A stretch of DNA of 64,000 nt from a virus, in IMG/VR virus record IMGVR_UViG_3300042889_001503, positions 62,001 through 126,000 of that record; one strand, given 5' to 3'. The notes below the pieces were generated by a model. It was given only the letters and a program-made list of their open reading frames with translations. It was not told where the DNA came from and ran no database searches. The position numbers were made by a program, and so were the translations under genes. Shown here piece after piece: positions 46,701 through 55,162 of this stretch (position 1 is the stretch's first letter; every line of letters starts with the position of its first letter).

Positions 46701-49700
46701 ATTAATCAAGATGCAAACCCATATATTAGTTCCGCCTATTTGTTTATTAATAGCTTACCTTTATCGACACTAAGGGAAAAATATAAAACATACACAGGTA
46801 ATGATACAAATTATTCTGATGAGAATTTAGACTATATATTCGCGTCTATGAAAAAATATGCGGCTCTTCATAAAGTCCCATATGCTTGGATATTAAAAAT
46901 AGGTTCAATTTGGCATCGTTATAAAAAATATGTTAATACTAATGTTGATATTTTAGATAATTGTTGGAAAAAGTTTGACGCGGTTAAAAATTATGACCCG
47001 GTTAATAATAGTGCCTCAACAGTTTATAATTTTACTATTCCGGGACAAGTTTCTGCGACGACAATGGTGTTGGAAACAACAAACATAATTCCAACATTCT
47101 CAATTCCAATGGGGGCAACTAACGTTCAAACAATAATTAACACAGGATTTTATCCTAAATTAATTAACGATTTTAATGTTTTTTATCAAGGATATAATGT
47201 TTATACAGGTTATACTAGTTCTGATATTCAAAATGGGTTTAGTGAAGGTATATTGTTAAATTATGTTCCTGAGGCGGTTATAAATAATGTAACAGGGACT
47301 ACAACAGGTAATAGTCAAACTATTTCGGTAATCCCTTGGTCTGTATCTATTGTTGCTGATTATGGACAATATATCTATATTCTACCATCTCATGGGGGAT
47401 TAATTAACCAAACTAAAAATGAGTGTTTTGACACATCAGATAATTTAGTTTATCAAGTTACCGGTAATACTGCGATGTACAATGGTTCTGCTAGATTATT
47501 TTGGGGTTCACCTAATTATGGATATTTTGATAATACTAAAGTAATAAAACCGGAACCTATTCACTACCTAAAACAAATCTTTTCAGGTCAAGAAGCTCAA
47601 GAAAATTTCTCCATAAATGGGTTAAGTCAGGACTATACAAAAATTAGTGAAATTTTTTCAGTTTTTGATAGAGACGCTTTAGATAACTTTGAAACAGAGT
47701 TTTTAAATTTCTCAATATCTATCTACGATTATGAGACAGATATAAACTCAACAGATACTGAAACACAAAAATCTTTTAAAAATTTCCAATCATTAATGAG
47801 GAATATGATGAAAATTCCAAATACGGCAACAAATAATGTGGAATGGGTGGAAAATATTCAAAATAAACAGTTATCAAATATTTCAAATATAATTAATCAA
47901 TTTTTAAACTACGATGTTTATTTTAAATTAGGTAACCCATCTTCGTTTAACAAACAATTGTTTTATACGTTCTCAAGTAACCATAGAATTGAAACTCCGG
48001 TTACGTGGGATTATTATAACTATATGACACCAAATTCGTTACCTACGGGAAGAACATTAAATAATTCAATTACGACTTATCCGTTAGAATGGGCGGCTTT
48101 GGAGACATACGTTGGTTTTTCTGAAATACCTCAATTAACGTATAAAGATGGTGGTTCATATATTACTGATTTCTTTATAGATTGTAATGTCGCCTTTGAT
48201 GTGTATAACATTGAAAAATTGGCACCTATTATTAAAATATATGCTACTCAGAAATTAAAAGATAATACTTTAAATTACGAAAAGTTTGTTAAATTAATGA
48301 ATGATTATTTAGATAATTTAGATTTGTTTAACAATAGAATTATCAATAATCTTATGATTAAATTACAAAAATCATTACCAAACGTTAATTTTACACCACA
48401 AACTAAACCTGAAACGGTGTTAGAAAGTAAACAAACTAAACTTGAATTATGGGAATCATTTAAAGCAACAAACGATAAATGGATTTCCGGGACTGACTTT
48501 AAAGAAAAAACATTATTTGAAGATGTCTTACTATTAGATAGAGCGAGTAGAGATGTTGGTAATTTAGTTTTAGTGGATGTTCAAAAATTAAAAGATGATT
48601 TAAAAGAAATTAATGTTGCTTCAACAATGTTAACGTATATTCAAACTATTTTAGTTAGAAATAATTTTGTAGTTATGAATATACCGTCATATGTTAATTT
48701 TTATAATGTCCAAGATGCGGTTAAGAATCCAAAACCAAAACCTGAAGGGACTTTAGAGTTTGCAAACACTTTATTTGGGACATTTATGAATGTTGATTAT
48801 CGAAATTCATCTGCTAAGATGGTTTGTTTTTACGCCGGAAAACCAAGTGAACAATTAGACTTAAAAGAGAATGTTGATTACCGTTATAGAAATGATGCGT
48901 TTGATTTGAGACGTGTTGATAATCCATTGGTTGAAAATCAAATAGGTAAAAATGATTGGGATAAATCAAATAAGGTTGTTGGGTTTAATGTAGATTTTGG
49001 ACCACAAAATCAATCAATATTTCACGGGTTTAATATTAGTCAAAATCCGGGGTTAGCGACTGCGGAATCATTAGAGGTATTAAATCAAATGGCGAATCAA
49101 TCAAATAATAGAGGAGGGGCAACTCAGAATACTTCATTATATAATTTATATAAAAATAGAAGTTATTCTTGTACTGTTAGTATGATGGGTAATGCTATGA
49201 TACAACCAACGATGTATTTTAATTTAAGACACGTCCCAATGTTTAGTGGTCCATATATGATACAAAAAGTTAATCACTCAATAACACCGGGACATTTTGA
49301 TACAACATTTGAAGGTATTAGACAACCAACAGCATCTTTACCCAAGTTAGATAATTATATTCAATCTCTTAAAACAACATTATTACAATCAATAATTGAT
49401 GAAAATAAAAAAAATAAACAGGAAAAAGAAAAGGCGGCACTCTCGGCAACAACCACTAACAGTATTACTCAGAACGCTGCTGTAGTTAGTGATAGTGTTG
49501 ACCAAGATGGTACAACTCAAAGTAATAGTCAAAAATGTCCACCAAGTAAGGTTAAAAATGATAAGTATGTTAAGTTTATCGCGACAGACACTAAAAATGC
49601 GACTAGTGCAACATATAAAGAAGTGGTTGATATAATATCAACAAAAACAACAGACCAAAAAATACGATATGCTGTTTTTGCTAAAATGTATTTAAGCTCG

Positions 49701-50648
49701 TCTCAAAGTGGGTTGTTGCAATCTCAATCATTCAATTATAGTAATACTGATTTGAAACAAGATTGGGGACCATCCGTGGAGACATTCTTTACAACAAAAA
49801 AATATTATTGTAGTGATTCAAATATTCCTTATATTACATTTAAAAGTTTGAGTCAAAATATTGATTTTTTAATTTCAAGATATAAAGATAGAGTTGGTAA
49901 AATTAATAGTATTAGTGCTAAAGATATTACTAAATTTTTAATATTATATGGTGAAAGCGGTATTTCACCGGAGACAGAATATACAACTCTAAACCCGACT
50001 GACGTGACAACAATTGAAAATAATGTTCAAAACGCTATTAATGTTTATAATCCAACAAGTGGGAATAATACTAATCAAACACCTCCGGCGACAACACCGG
50101 CACCAACAGCAATACCACCAACAACTAGTGGGGATAAAGGTATTCTTGAAGAGTCGTTAGTTTTAAACACTTATTTTTTTAAAAATTTAAAAATAAATAG
50201 TAATGGGTCTTTAAGTGGTGATTTTGTTATTCTTAGTAATGGTAATATTTTAAGTCAATCATATCCTGCTAAATTATATCTTCCGGGTCAAATGGATTTA
50301 GTTGAAATTGCTACTTTTACTATGAACACTAATAAAAATAATACAGGTTCATTCATAACTAATGCTAACGTTATTGAGGCGATAGAACTAGTTCGTAATG
50401 ATAATACTTATCAAAATGCTTTTATTGTTAAAATTAATGCGTTTTCAGATTTAAGATTTGTACGTAATAAGGTCATTATGCCGTTGGATTGTCCTGGTGA
50501 AGGATTTACGTATCGTCAAATAATTGATGTTGGTGATTGGGATGCAATTAAAGATGACATATGTTGTAATTGTTACCCTAATCCGTATACCGGTATGGAA
50601 ATTATTTGGGATGGAAAACCTTGTTCTAAGAATGGAACAAAATGTTAA
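43725..50648 (+). CDS. Giant baseplate hub protein with possible cell-wall-hydrolase-like domain
   Basis: This 2307-residue protein is the largest gene in the window. Early residues (about 140-260) form a beta domain with INIRQGLDFLPTIDITLVDV. Residues about 1650-1870 resemble the hub fold of gp27/gpD-type proteins (YSCTVSMMGNAMIQPTMYF then PMFSGPYMIQKVNHSI). Residues about 1975-2085 have a glucosaminidase-like look (RYAVFAKMYLSSSQSG, CSDSNIPYITFKSLSQNIDF), but the usual catalytic Glu seems replaced. A Cys-rich tail ends CSKNGTKC. It probably trimerises as the central hub that docks the spike; domain calls are tentative. Confidence 0.6.
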   Translation: MVGKPENILVEFDYNNITIIDPNKVVDSDNKVKDRFVKQEDLVMYANLECSVLPRTKLALGTANNDSIRTVSIAKINFLKPGDKPYLDNSYTDEITGKGAIRGEGVNQPTFQSITNPNNSDDFYLKQTISSGGKPGAVDNGLLGITSINIRQGLDFLPTIDITLVDVKGRALFEAGDNSPYAAFFNLPYPLFHLTIKGYFGKAVRLGLMLQNFTTTYDSNTANFTIALKFYTYKYTVLSDVTMGALLATPHMYQSRFNITRTSGGPSTTTKTDNVVVERGYQKIVEMYSEYKSKGLIPNDFPEITLMQMKDRIENFIKNVLDSFTKQNLDPLTNLDTYGTQLRDYQKEVFYTVKTSWFNEFMDTENYYILNKLDTKVYTFKKNLDPQKKSDAISKLKGLIGKYNTLLNENVTCGNVNGKGSYTINGKVTKCSIPNSVKYETKGVFTIDINPNDINLTETYKLQKKNSQPTPEDLTKFQAELATTNLFNNTEITLKNGAKEVVQNYFVFEGKGSFIDLTDKMNTLLTTNRGLVEDELTKALAELLENKDNGIGFVPTIRNVLAVVFANGEAFLRLMDDVHTKAWEQRDSKIRKGVIFDKQIANASADNKSSGDDKNQPVYPWPQVIKETTGENGQEKYELRYPGDSDIVGETKGYLYDVWPEIEFVEEFIKGLTQKTPPPQPPAKTSNDTKDTNRVSLGAIEFPISNEVYQNKVISKFIYEIYERVLLTSHYSKLDRTNVSTSEADKIANVIGEGENINISKSVSDNSDVELIKTLKEYNLNSSNFQSVLKHISNEGVSVSWQNYIRGIFNTGYIKNTVENASFEFKTSDEINDSKSQPLVSLSNEKDIVDYVATSTTSNKYDFTDTYPFTDKTWVKGNLANGVSTDETLAFNTTKTLIYNPNKKVISNFSDIQSEDVKKPITNFVYKNVVMPTIVDDDLRNFYSTRTYTNQLPTEGDVKYLNYSGLVSSYQTTSIFNTPYFINSIQEGVVNSINQDANPYISSAYLFINSLPLSTLREKYKTYTGNDTNYSDENLDYIFASMKKYAALHKVPYAWILKIGSIWHRYKKYVNTNVDILDNCWKKFDAVKNYDPVNNSASTVYNFTIPGQVSATTMVLETTNIIPTFSIPMGATNVQTIINTGFYPKLINDFNVFYQGYNVYTGYTSSDIQNGFSEGILLNYVPEAVINNVTGTTTGNSQTISVIPWSVSIVADYGQYIYILPSHGGLINQTKNECFDTSDNLVYQVTGNTAMYNGSARLFWGSPNYGYFDNTKVIKPEPIHYLKQIFSGQEAQENFSINGLSQDYTKISEIFSVFDRDALDNFETEFLNFSISIYDYETDINSTDTETQKSFKNFQSLMRNMMKIPNTATNNVEWVENIQNKQLSNISNIINQFLNYDVYFKLGNPSSFNKQLFYTFSSNHRIETPVTWDYYNYMTPNSLPTGRTLNNSITTYPLEWAALETYVGFSEIPQLTYKDGGSYITDFFIDCNVAFDVYNIEKLAPIIKIYATQKLKDNTLNYEKFVKLMNDYLDNLDLFNNRIINNLMIKLQKSLPNVNFTPQTKPETVLESKQTKLELWESFKATNDKWISGTDFKEKTLFEDVLLLDRASRDVGNLVLVDVQKLKDDLKEINVASTMLTYIQTILVRNNFVVMNIPSYVNFYNVQDAVKNPKPKPEGTLEFANTLFGTFMNVDYRNSSAKMVCFYAGKPSEQLDLKENVDYRYRNDAFDLRRVDNPLVENQIGKNDWDKSNKVVGFNVDFGPQNQSIFHGFNISQNPGLATAESLEVLNQMANQSNNRGGATQNTSLYNLYKNRSYSCTVSMMGNAMIQPTMYFNLRHVPMFSGPYMIQKVNHSITPGHFDTTFEGIRQPTASLPKLDNYIQSLKTTLLQSIIDENKKNKQEKEKAALSATTTNSITQNAAVVSDSVDQDGTTQSNSQKCPPSKVKNDKYVKFIATDTKNATSATYKEVVDIISTKTTDQKIRYAVFAKMYLSSSQSGLLQSQSFNYSNTDLKQDWGPSVETFFTTKKYYCSDSNIPYITFKSLSQNIDFLISRYKDRVGKINSISAKDITKFLILYGESGISPETEYTTLNPTDVTTIENNVQNAINVYNPTSGNNTNQTPPATTPAPTAIPPTTSGDKGILEESLVLNTYFFKNLKINSNGSLSGDFVILSNGNILSQSYPAKLYLPGQMDLVEIATFTMNTNKNNTGSFITNANVIEAIELVRNDNTYQNAFIVKINAFSDLRFVRNKVIMPLDCPGEGFTYRQIIDVGDWDAIKDDICCNCYPNPYTGMEIIWDGKPCSKNGTKC

Positions 50649-50672
50649 ATTAAATTTTTCTTAACTAACAGA

Positions 50673-50680
50673 TATTTATA
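50673..50680 (+). promoter_or_regulatory. TATTTATA element
   Basis: Reads TATTTATATATAAAAAAG, 13 nt before the ATG at 50694. Confidence 0.4.
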
Positions 50681-50693
50681 TATAAAAAAGATT

Positions 50694-50918
50694 ATGGATA
50701 CAAAATCATTATTAGAGAATTACTTAGGTAAAAAAACTCGTACTACTGAAAAAGATATGGGTAACGGTTCAAAACAAATTTGTGATTTAGAGTCAGGAGA
50801 TTGTTATACAATTAGAATGAAAGATGGTCTAATAGAAAGAGTTGACAATACAATGAGTCAAAATAGAAAAATTCAAGTTGAAACAACAACTGGTGTAAAA
50901 CAATTATTAAACGGATAA
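50694..50918 (+). CDS. Unknown 74-residue protein
   Basis: This small protein (MDTKSLLENYLGKKTRTTEK) ends in beta-hairpin-like segments (YTIRMKDGLIERVDN). It has two cysteines in ICDLESGDC. The next gene starts 1 nt after its stop. No recognised motif. Confidence 0.55.
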   Translation: MDTKSLLENYLGKKTRTTEKDMGNGSKQICDLESGDCYTIRMKDGLIERVDNTMSQNRKIQVETTTGVKQLLNG

Positions 50919-50919
50919 A

Positions 50920-51576
50920 ATGAAAAAAATAGACAATAGGATTTTAGAAGAGATTGCTAGATATAATTCAATTAATAATTATATTGTAGAGCAAGACGCT
51001 ACATTACCTCCACCACCGGGTGAAGACCCAAACGCTTTACCACCGGCAGGAGGTGCTCCGGCACCTGTTGACCCAAGTATGGCGGCACCGGCAGCACCTA
51101 CAGGACCTCAACCTGTGGATTTATCCAATGACCCTGATGTTGAAAAAGTTGAGGGTGATGGAGAAACAGGTAAAACTGAAGAAATGGATATTACTGATTT
51201 AGTAAAATCTCAGAAAAAAGTTGAACAAAAACAAGAGGAATATTTTGATAACCTATTCCAACATTTAGATAATTTAGAATCTAAGTTAGGTGAAATGGAC
51301 GGTATTATGACTAAGTTAAATGACTTAGAAATGAAAATTGAAAAATATAGAGAAAAAACTCCTCAAGAAAGATTAGAATTAAGAACATTAGATTCAGGAC
51401 CATTCAATCAAAAATTAAGTCAATTCTTTGATGATAAGGAAGAGGATATGGAAAAATCAGGAAAAAATGAGTATGTTTTAACTCAAGATGAGGTTCAAGA
51501 TTATTCACCAATCGAAATTAAAAAAACATTTAGAAATTTTGATGATTCTTCATCAGGGTTCCAACAAGTAAGATAA
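50920..51576 (+). CDS. Pro-Ala-linker, coiled-coil protein (putative head/scaffold type)
   Basis: This 218-residue protein begins MKKIDNRILEEIARYNSINN then YIVEQDA, continues with a Pro/Ala-rich linker (residues 27-68), then an acidic region and a coiled coil (VEQKQEEYFDNLFQHLDNLE, GIMTKLNDLEMKIEKYRE), and ends with an acidic tail. IVEQ or LEE could be prohead-protease-type sites. Function is unknown: a scaffold, internal head protein or tail-associated oligomer would fit. A terminator follows. Confidence 0.5.
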   Translation: MKKIDNRILEEIARYNSINNYIVEQDATLPPPPGEDPNALPPAGGAPAPVDPSMAAPAAPTGPQPVDLSNDPDVEKVEGDGETGKTEEMDITDLVKSQKKVEQKQEEYFDNLFQHLDNLESKLGEMDGIMTKLNDLEMKIEKYREKTPQERLELRTLDSGPFNQKLSQFFDDKEEDMEKSGKNEYVLTQDEVQDYSPIEIKKTFRNFDDSSSGFQQVR

Positions 51577-51578
51577 TT

Positions 51579-51606
51579 AAAAGGGTCTTAGTACCCTTTT
51601 TTTTTT
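51579..51606 (+). terminator. Rho-independent terminator before the ssDNA-binding gene
   Basis: AAAAGGGT, CTTAGT loop, ACCCTTTT plus a long T run. It separates the structural genes from the replication block. Confidence 0.9.
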
Positions 51607-51616
51607 ACAAAACAAT

Positions 51617-51645
51617 TTGACAAACACACGGCTGACACTTATACT
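51617..51645 (+). promoter_or_regulatory. Sigma70-like promoter of the ssDNA-binding gene
   Basis: TTGACA (51617-51622), 17-nt spacer, TATACT (51640-51645): a near-perfect host-type promoter. Start would be near 51652, 23 nt before the ATG. The recurrent TATTTATA element is absent here, suggesting early or middle expression. Confidence 0.55.
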
Positions 51646-51674
51646 TTTATAAACCTTTAAATATTTTAAACACT

Positions 51675-52529
51675 ATGGCGACAAATTCATTAGACGCAGT
51701 TTTGGCTCAATACGAGAAAGCAAAACAAGGTAGTACTTCTTCTACCTCAAAATTTACACAAGAAGAAAGAATGAAAAAATACTTCGCGGCTATCCTTTCA
51801 GATAAGGAAACTCAAGGTCAACGAAGATTAAGAATCTTACCAACTACAGATGGTTCTTCACCATTTAAAGAAGTTTGGTACCACGAGATTCAAGTTGATG
51901 GAAAATTCCAAAAATTTTATGACCCGGGAAAAAATGACAATGAACGTTCACCTTTAACTGAGGTTTACGAAGAACTTCGTTCGACAGGTAATGAAAATGA
52001 CAAAAAATTGTCATCTACTTATTTATCACGTAAATTCTACATTGTTAAAGTTATCGATAGAGATAACGAAGAAGATGGAGTTAAATTTTGGAGATTTAAA
52101 TCTAACTACAAAAATGAGGGTATCTATGACAAAATCATCCCTATCTACAGAAACAAAGGAGATATTGCTGACCCTGAAAAAGGGAGAGACCTTATCCTTG
52201 AATTAACAAAAGCTAAAACTCCAAAAGGGGCGGTTTACACGGTAATTCAGACAGTTATGTATGATGACGCGGCTCCAATTCACGAAGACACAAAACTTTC
52301 TGAAAGTTGGGTTAACGATGAATTAACTTGGGAAGATGTTTACTCTAAAAAACCGGTTGAATACTTAGAAGCTATTGCAAGAGGCGAATCTCCAAAATGG
52401 AATACTGACAAAGGTGGTTACGATTATGGTAACTCTGATGAAAGTGAAACTTCATTTGGTGGTTCTAAACCATCGGCTCCAATTGACCCACAAGCGGGCG
52501 CTGAAGAGGATGATGATATGCCATTCTAA
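51675..52529 (+). CDS. 32: ssDNA-binding protein (gp32-like)
   Basis: This 284-residue protein is similar in size to T4 gp32 (301). It has a basic N-terminal helix region (MATNSLDAVLAQYEKAKQG then RMKKYF), an OB-fold-like core (RRLRILPTTDG, KEVWYHEIQVDGKF, FWRFKSNYKNEGIYDKII), and an acidic C-terminus ending EEDDDMPF, which in gp32 recruits replication proteins. There are no cysteines, so the gp32 zinc site is missing. It would coat ssDNA for the polymerase and UvsX. It is followed by a structured intergenic region. Confidence 0.85.
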   Translation: MATNSLDAVLAQYEKAKQGSTSSTSKFTQEERMKKYFAAILSDKETQGQRRLRILPTTDGSSPFKEVWYHEIQVDGKFQKFYDPGKNDNERSPLTEVYEELRSTGNENDKKLSSTYLSRKFYIVKVIDRDNEEDGVKFWRFKSNYKNEGIYDKIIPIYRNKGDIADPEKGRDLILELTKAKTPKGAVYTVIQTVMYDDAAPIHEDTKLSESWVNDELTWEDVYSKKPVEYLEAIARGESPKWNTDKGGYDYGNSDESETSFGGSKPSAPIDPQAGAEEDDDMPF

Positions 52530-52554
52530 TCAAAAAAAAACTTGGACAAATAAC

Positions 52555-52583
52555 TTGGACACTAAGACATAATTAGTGTCCAA
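52555..52583 (+). other. Strong hairpin between ssDNA-binding gene and uvsX
   Basis: Perfect 11-bp stem (TTGGACACTAA and TTAGTGTCCAA) with a 7-nt loop. AACTTGGAC occurs twice and AACTTGTCT and AACTTAGAC once each around it. No U-tract follows. It could be a translational operator or attenuator of uvsX. Confidence 0.5.
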
Positions 52584-52624
52584 CTTGTCTAAAAAAACTC
52601 AAAAAATTAATTTAACTTAGACAT

Positions 52625-53644
52625 ATGGCGATTAAAAAACACGATTTTAAGTCCATTAAGGACAAATTCTCGACATCTGCAAAATACAAACCACAAAGGT
52701 TTTTCGACTTAGGTCCTGACTTTTTGGATGCTGTTGGTATTCCGGGACCGGCTATAGGACACTTAAATATGTTCTTGGGTCACTCAGATACAGGTAAAAC
52801 AACTGCGTTGGTGAAATGTGCTGTTGATGCTCAGAAAAAACAAATATTACCGGTATTCATTATTACCGAACAAAAGTGGTCATTTGAACACGCAAAACTT
52901 ATGGGTTTTGATTGTGAAGAAATGGTTGATGAAGAAACGGGTGAATTAGAATGGGACGGGTTCTACATCTTCAATAATAACTTTAGTTATATAGAACAAA
53001 TTACAGATTACATTAATAGTTTACTTGACGCTCAAGAGAAAGGTGAATTAGATTATAGTTTATTGTTCTTATGGGATTCTGTTGGTTCAGTTCCTTGTAA
53101 AATGACTTTTGAAGGTAAAGGTGGTAAACAACATAACGCGGCGGCGTTGGCTGACAAAATTGGTATGGGTATCAATCAAAGAATATCGGGAAGTCGTAAA
53201 GCGGATTCTAAATATGAGAATACTTTGGTTATTGTTAACCAACCTTGGGTTGAACTTCCGGATAATCCATTTGGACAACCTAAAATTAAGGCTAAAGGTG
53301 GTGAGGCGATTTGGTTGAACTCCTCATTAGTTTTCCGTTTCGGGAATGAAAAAGGTGCGGGAACAACAAAGATTACCGCGACTAAAGATAAAAGAACTAT
53401 CAAATTTGCTGTGAGAACTAAAATCTCAGTAATGAAAAACCACATCAACGGATTGGGTTATGAAGATGGTAAGATTATTGTAACACCTCACGGATTCTTG
53501 GCAGGTAAAGAAACTACCGAAGAAAAAGCGTCTATTGAGAAATACAAAAAAGAATACTCTGAATATTGGAAGAATATCATCGGAACAGATGGTGATTACG
53601 ATTTGAAAGAGGTAGAAGAAAAAGAGGTAGAAGAAAAAGAGTAG
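52625..53644 (+). CDS. uvsX: UvsX-type recombinase
   Basis: This 339-residue RecA-superfamily protein has Walker A GHSDTGKTT (residues 52-60), a Walker B-type strand LLFLWDSVGS, and the RecA L2-type region RISGSRKADSKYENTLVIVNQ. T4 UvsX is 391 residues. The C-terminus is an acidic 15-bp tandem repeat (EVEEKEVEEKE), which may modulate DNA binding. It catalyses strand exchange in recombination-dependent replication and repair together with the ssDNA-binding protein. It opens a replication run that continues to the RNR genes. Confidence 0.9.
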   Translation: MAIKKHDFKSIKDKFSTSAKYKPQRFFDLGPDFLDAVGIPGPAIGHLNMFLGHSDTGKTTALVKCAVDAQKKQILPVFIITEQKWSFEHAKLMGFDCEEMVDEETGELEWDGFYIFNNNFSYIEQITDYINSLLDAQEKGELDYSLLFLWDSVGSVPCKMTFEGKGGKQHNAAALADKIGMGINQRISGSRKADSKYENTLVIVNQPWVELPDNPFGQPKIKAKGGEAIWLNSSLVFRFGNEKGAGTTKITATKDKRTIKFAVRTKISVMKNHINGLGYEDGKIIVTPHGFLAGKETTEEKASIEKYKKEYSEYWKNIIGTDGDYDLKEVEEKEVEEKE

Positions 53645-53666
53645 TAACGAATACAAACAAAAACAA

Positions 53667-54671
53667 GTGACTAAAACACTTTTGGTTGACGGAAACAATT
53701 TAGTAAAGATTGGATTCCACGGGGTTAAAGATTATTATCACAATGGAAAACACATAGGTGCCTTATGGCACTTTGTGAATACCATTAGACGTTTCATAGA
53801 CGAACAAGACTTTGATAAGGTTGTTGTTATGTGGGACGGTGATGATAACTCTTCGACTCGAAAACTTATTTATCCCCAATATAAAGAACAACGTAGAGAC
53901 AGAGACAACGAGTATAAGTTAGATTCTTTCACTGAGCAGAAAGAAAGAATCAAACAATACTTGGAGGACTGTTATATAAGACAAATCAACGTAGATAATA
54001 ACGAAGCAGATGATTTGATTGCTTACTACTGCCAAATCTCGGAGAACGAACAAAAGACCATCTATTCGGGGGATAAAGACCTTACCCAATTAATCTCGGA
54101 TAAGGTATCGGTGTTTTATCCGAGAACCAAACAAACTTATCACGTTGGAAGTAAAATCAAATGTGATTTTTACGAATTTCCGCATCAAAACATTAGAACT
54201 TATAAAATTTTATCGGGAGATAAATCGGATAATATTGATGGTATTTCAGGGTTGGGGGAGAAAACACTTATAAAGTTTTTTCCTGAGCTACTTGAAAAAC
54301 CGGTTTCAATCACCGATATTTTAGAAAAGGCAGAAACTCTACTAAAGGAGAATAAAGATAATAAGACATTACAAAATCTTTTATCCGGTAAAACTAAAAG
54401 TGGTGTTTATGGTGATGAATTTTTTGTGATAAATGAAAAAATCATAAACTTATCAAACCCATTAATTACTGATGATGCTAAAGAACTTGTTGAATTGTAT
54501 TATAAAGAAACTTTAGACCCTGATGGTAGGGGTCATAGAGGACTTATTAAGATGATGATGGAAGACGGGTTTTTTAAGTATCTACCAAAGGGGGATGATG
54601 CTTGGGTGAATTTTGTTAGACCCTTTATGAAATTAACAAGAAAAGAAAAAAGAAATTATAAAAACAATTAA
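53667..54671 (+). CDS. rnh: 5'-3' exonuclease / RNase H (FEN-type)
   Basis: This 334-residue protein begins at a GTG (53667) with TKTLLVDGNNLVKIGFHG, then VVVMWDGDDNSSTRK, INVDNNEADDLIAYY, YSGDKDLTQLI and LSGDKSDNIDGISGLGEKT: the full set of FEN/PIN-like acidic metal-binding motifs plus a helix-hairpin-helix. T4 RNase H is 305 residues. It would remove RNA primers and 5' flaps. It starts 22 nt after uvsX with no obvious promoter, so it is likely co-transcribed. Confidence 0.85.
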   Translation: MTKTLLVDGNNLVKIGFHGVKDYYHNGKHIGALWHFVNTIRRFIDEQDFDKVVVMWDGDDNSSTRKLIYPQYKEQRRDRDNEYKLDSFTEQKERIKQYLEDCYIRQINVDNNEADDLIAYYCQISENEQKTIYSGDKDLTQLISDKVSVFYPRTKQTYHVGSKIKCDFYEFPHQNIRTYKILSGDKSDNIDGISGLGEKTLIKFFPELLEKPVSITDILEKAETLLKENKDNKTLQNLLSGKTKSGVYGDEFFVINEKIINLSNPLITDDAKELVELYYKETLDPDGRGHRGLIKMMMEDGFFKYLPKGDDAWVNFVRPFMKLTRKEKRNYKNN

Positions 54672-54679
54672 CTAAAGCT

Positions 54680-55132
54680 ATGAAAGACCAAGAATCGGTA
54701 AAATTAGAATTCTTAATGATGGTAAATGATAACATCATTGTGCAAAGATTTTTTAACGTGAGAGAGTTCAATAATGAGGGTAAAAACTCTTTGGAACTTT
54801 ACGAATTACTTCGTGAATTTAAAGACGACATTCAAAAACAATTGTCGTTGAAAACCGTAACGTATATGACGGATAATCTGTACGAAATTATTAACAATCC
54901 GGCTATTTTGGAAACGTCTAATACGGACGGTCCGGAGTACTTTAACATCTTCATCAAACAAAATGATGTGACAATTTGTCATAGACAGGTGGACGCAAAA
55001 GTATACCCTCCAAAGATAAGATATACTGTGGATGTACGCCCACACCTAAAAAACCTATTGATGAACTTGACTGACATCTTTTCATCTAAAAATTTAACAA
55101 AAAAATATCTAGATGTTACCCTAAGTGTGTAG
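54680..55132 (+). CDS. Unknown protein between RNase H and helicase
   Basis: This 150-residue mixed alpha/beta protein begins MKDQESVKLEFLMMVNDNIIV. It has no recognised motif. Its location between RNase H and the replicative helicase raises the possibility of a replication accessory factor (a helicase-loader analogue), but the sequence gives no support beyond position. The coding frame is well maintained and is followed by the helicase promoter element. Confidence 0.5.
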   Translation: MKDQESVKLEFLMMVNDNIIVQRFFNVREFNNEGKNSLELYELLREFKDDIQKQLSLKTVTYMTDNLYEIINNPAILETSNTDGPEYFNIFIKQNDVTICHRQVDAKVYPPKIRYTVDVRPHLKNLLMNLTDIFSSKNLTKKYLDVTLSV

Positions 55133-55140
55133 TATTTATT
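55133..55140 (+). promoter_or_regulatory. TATTTATT element of the helicase gene
   Basis: Overlaps the stop of the preceding small gene (55130-55132) closely and lies 22 nt before the ATG at 55163. Confidence 0.35.
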
Positions 55141-55162
55141 ATTACACTAAAAGAAAAAATAT

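Noticed and set aside
53087-53698. Minus-strand frames across uvsX and RNase H
   Set aside because: Shadows of well-supported genes; Phe/Leu-rich runs derive from antisense of Lys/Glu codons.
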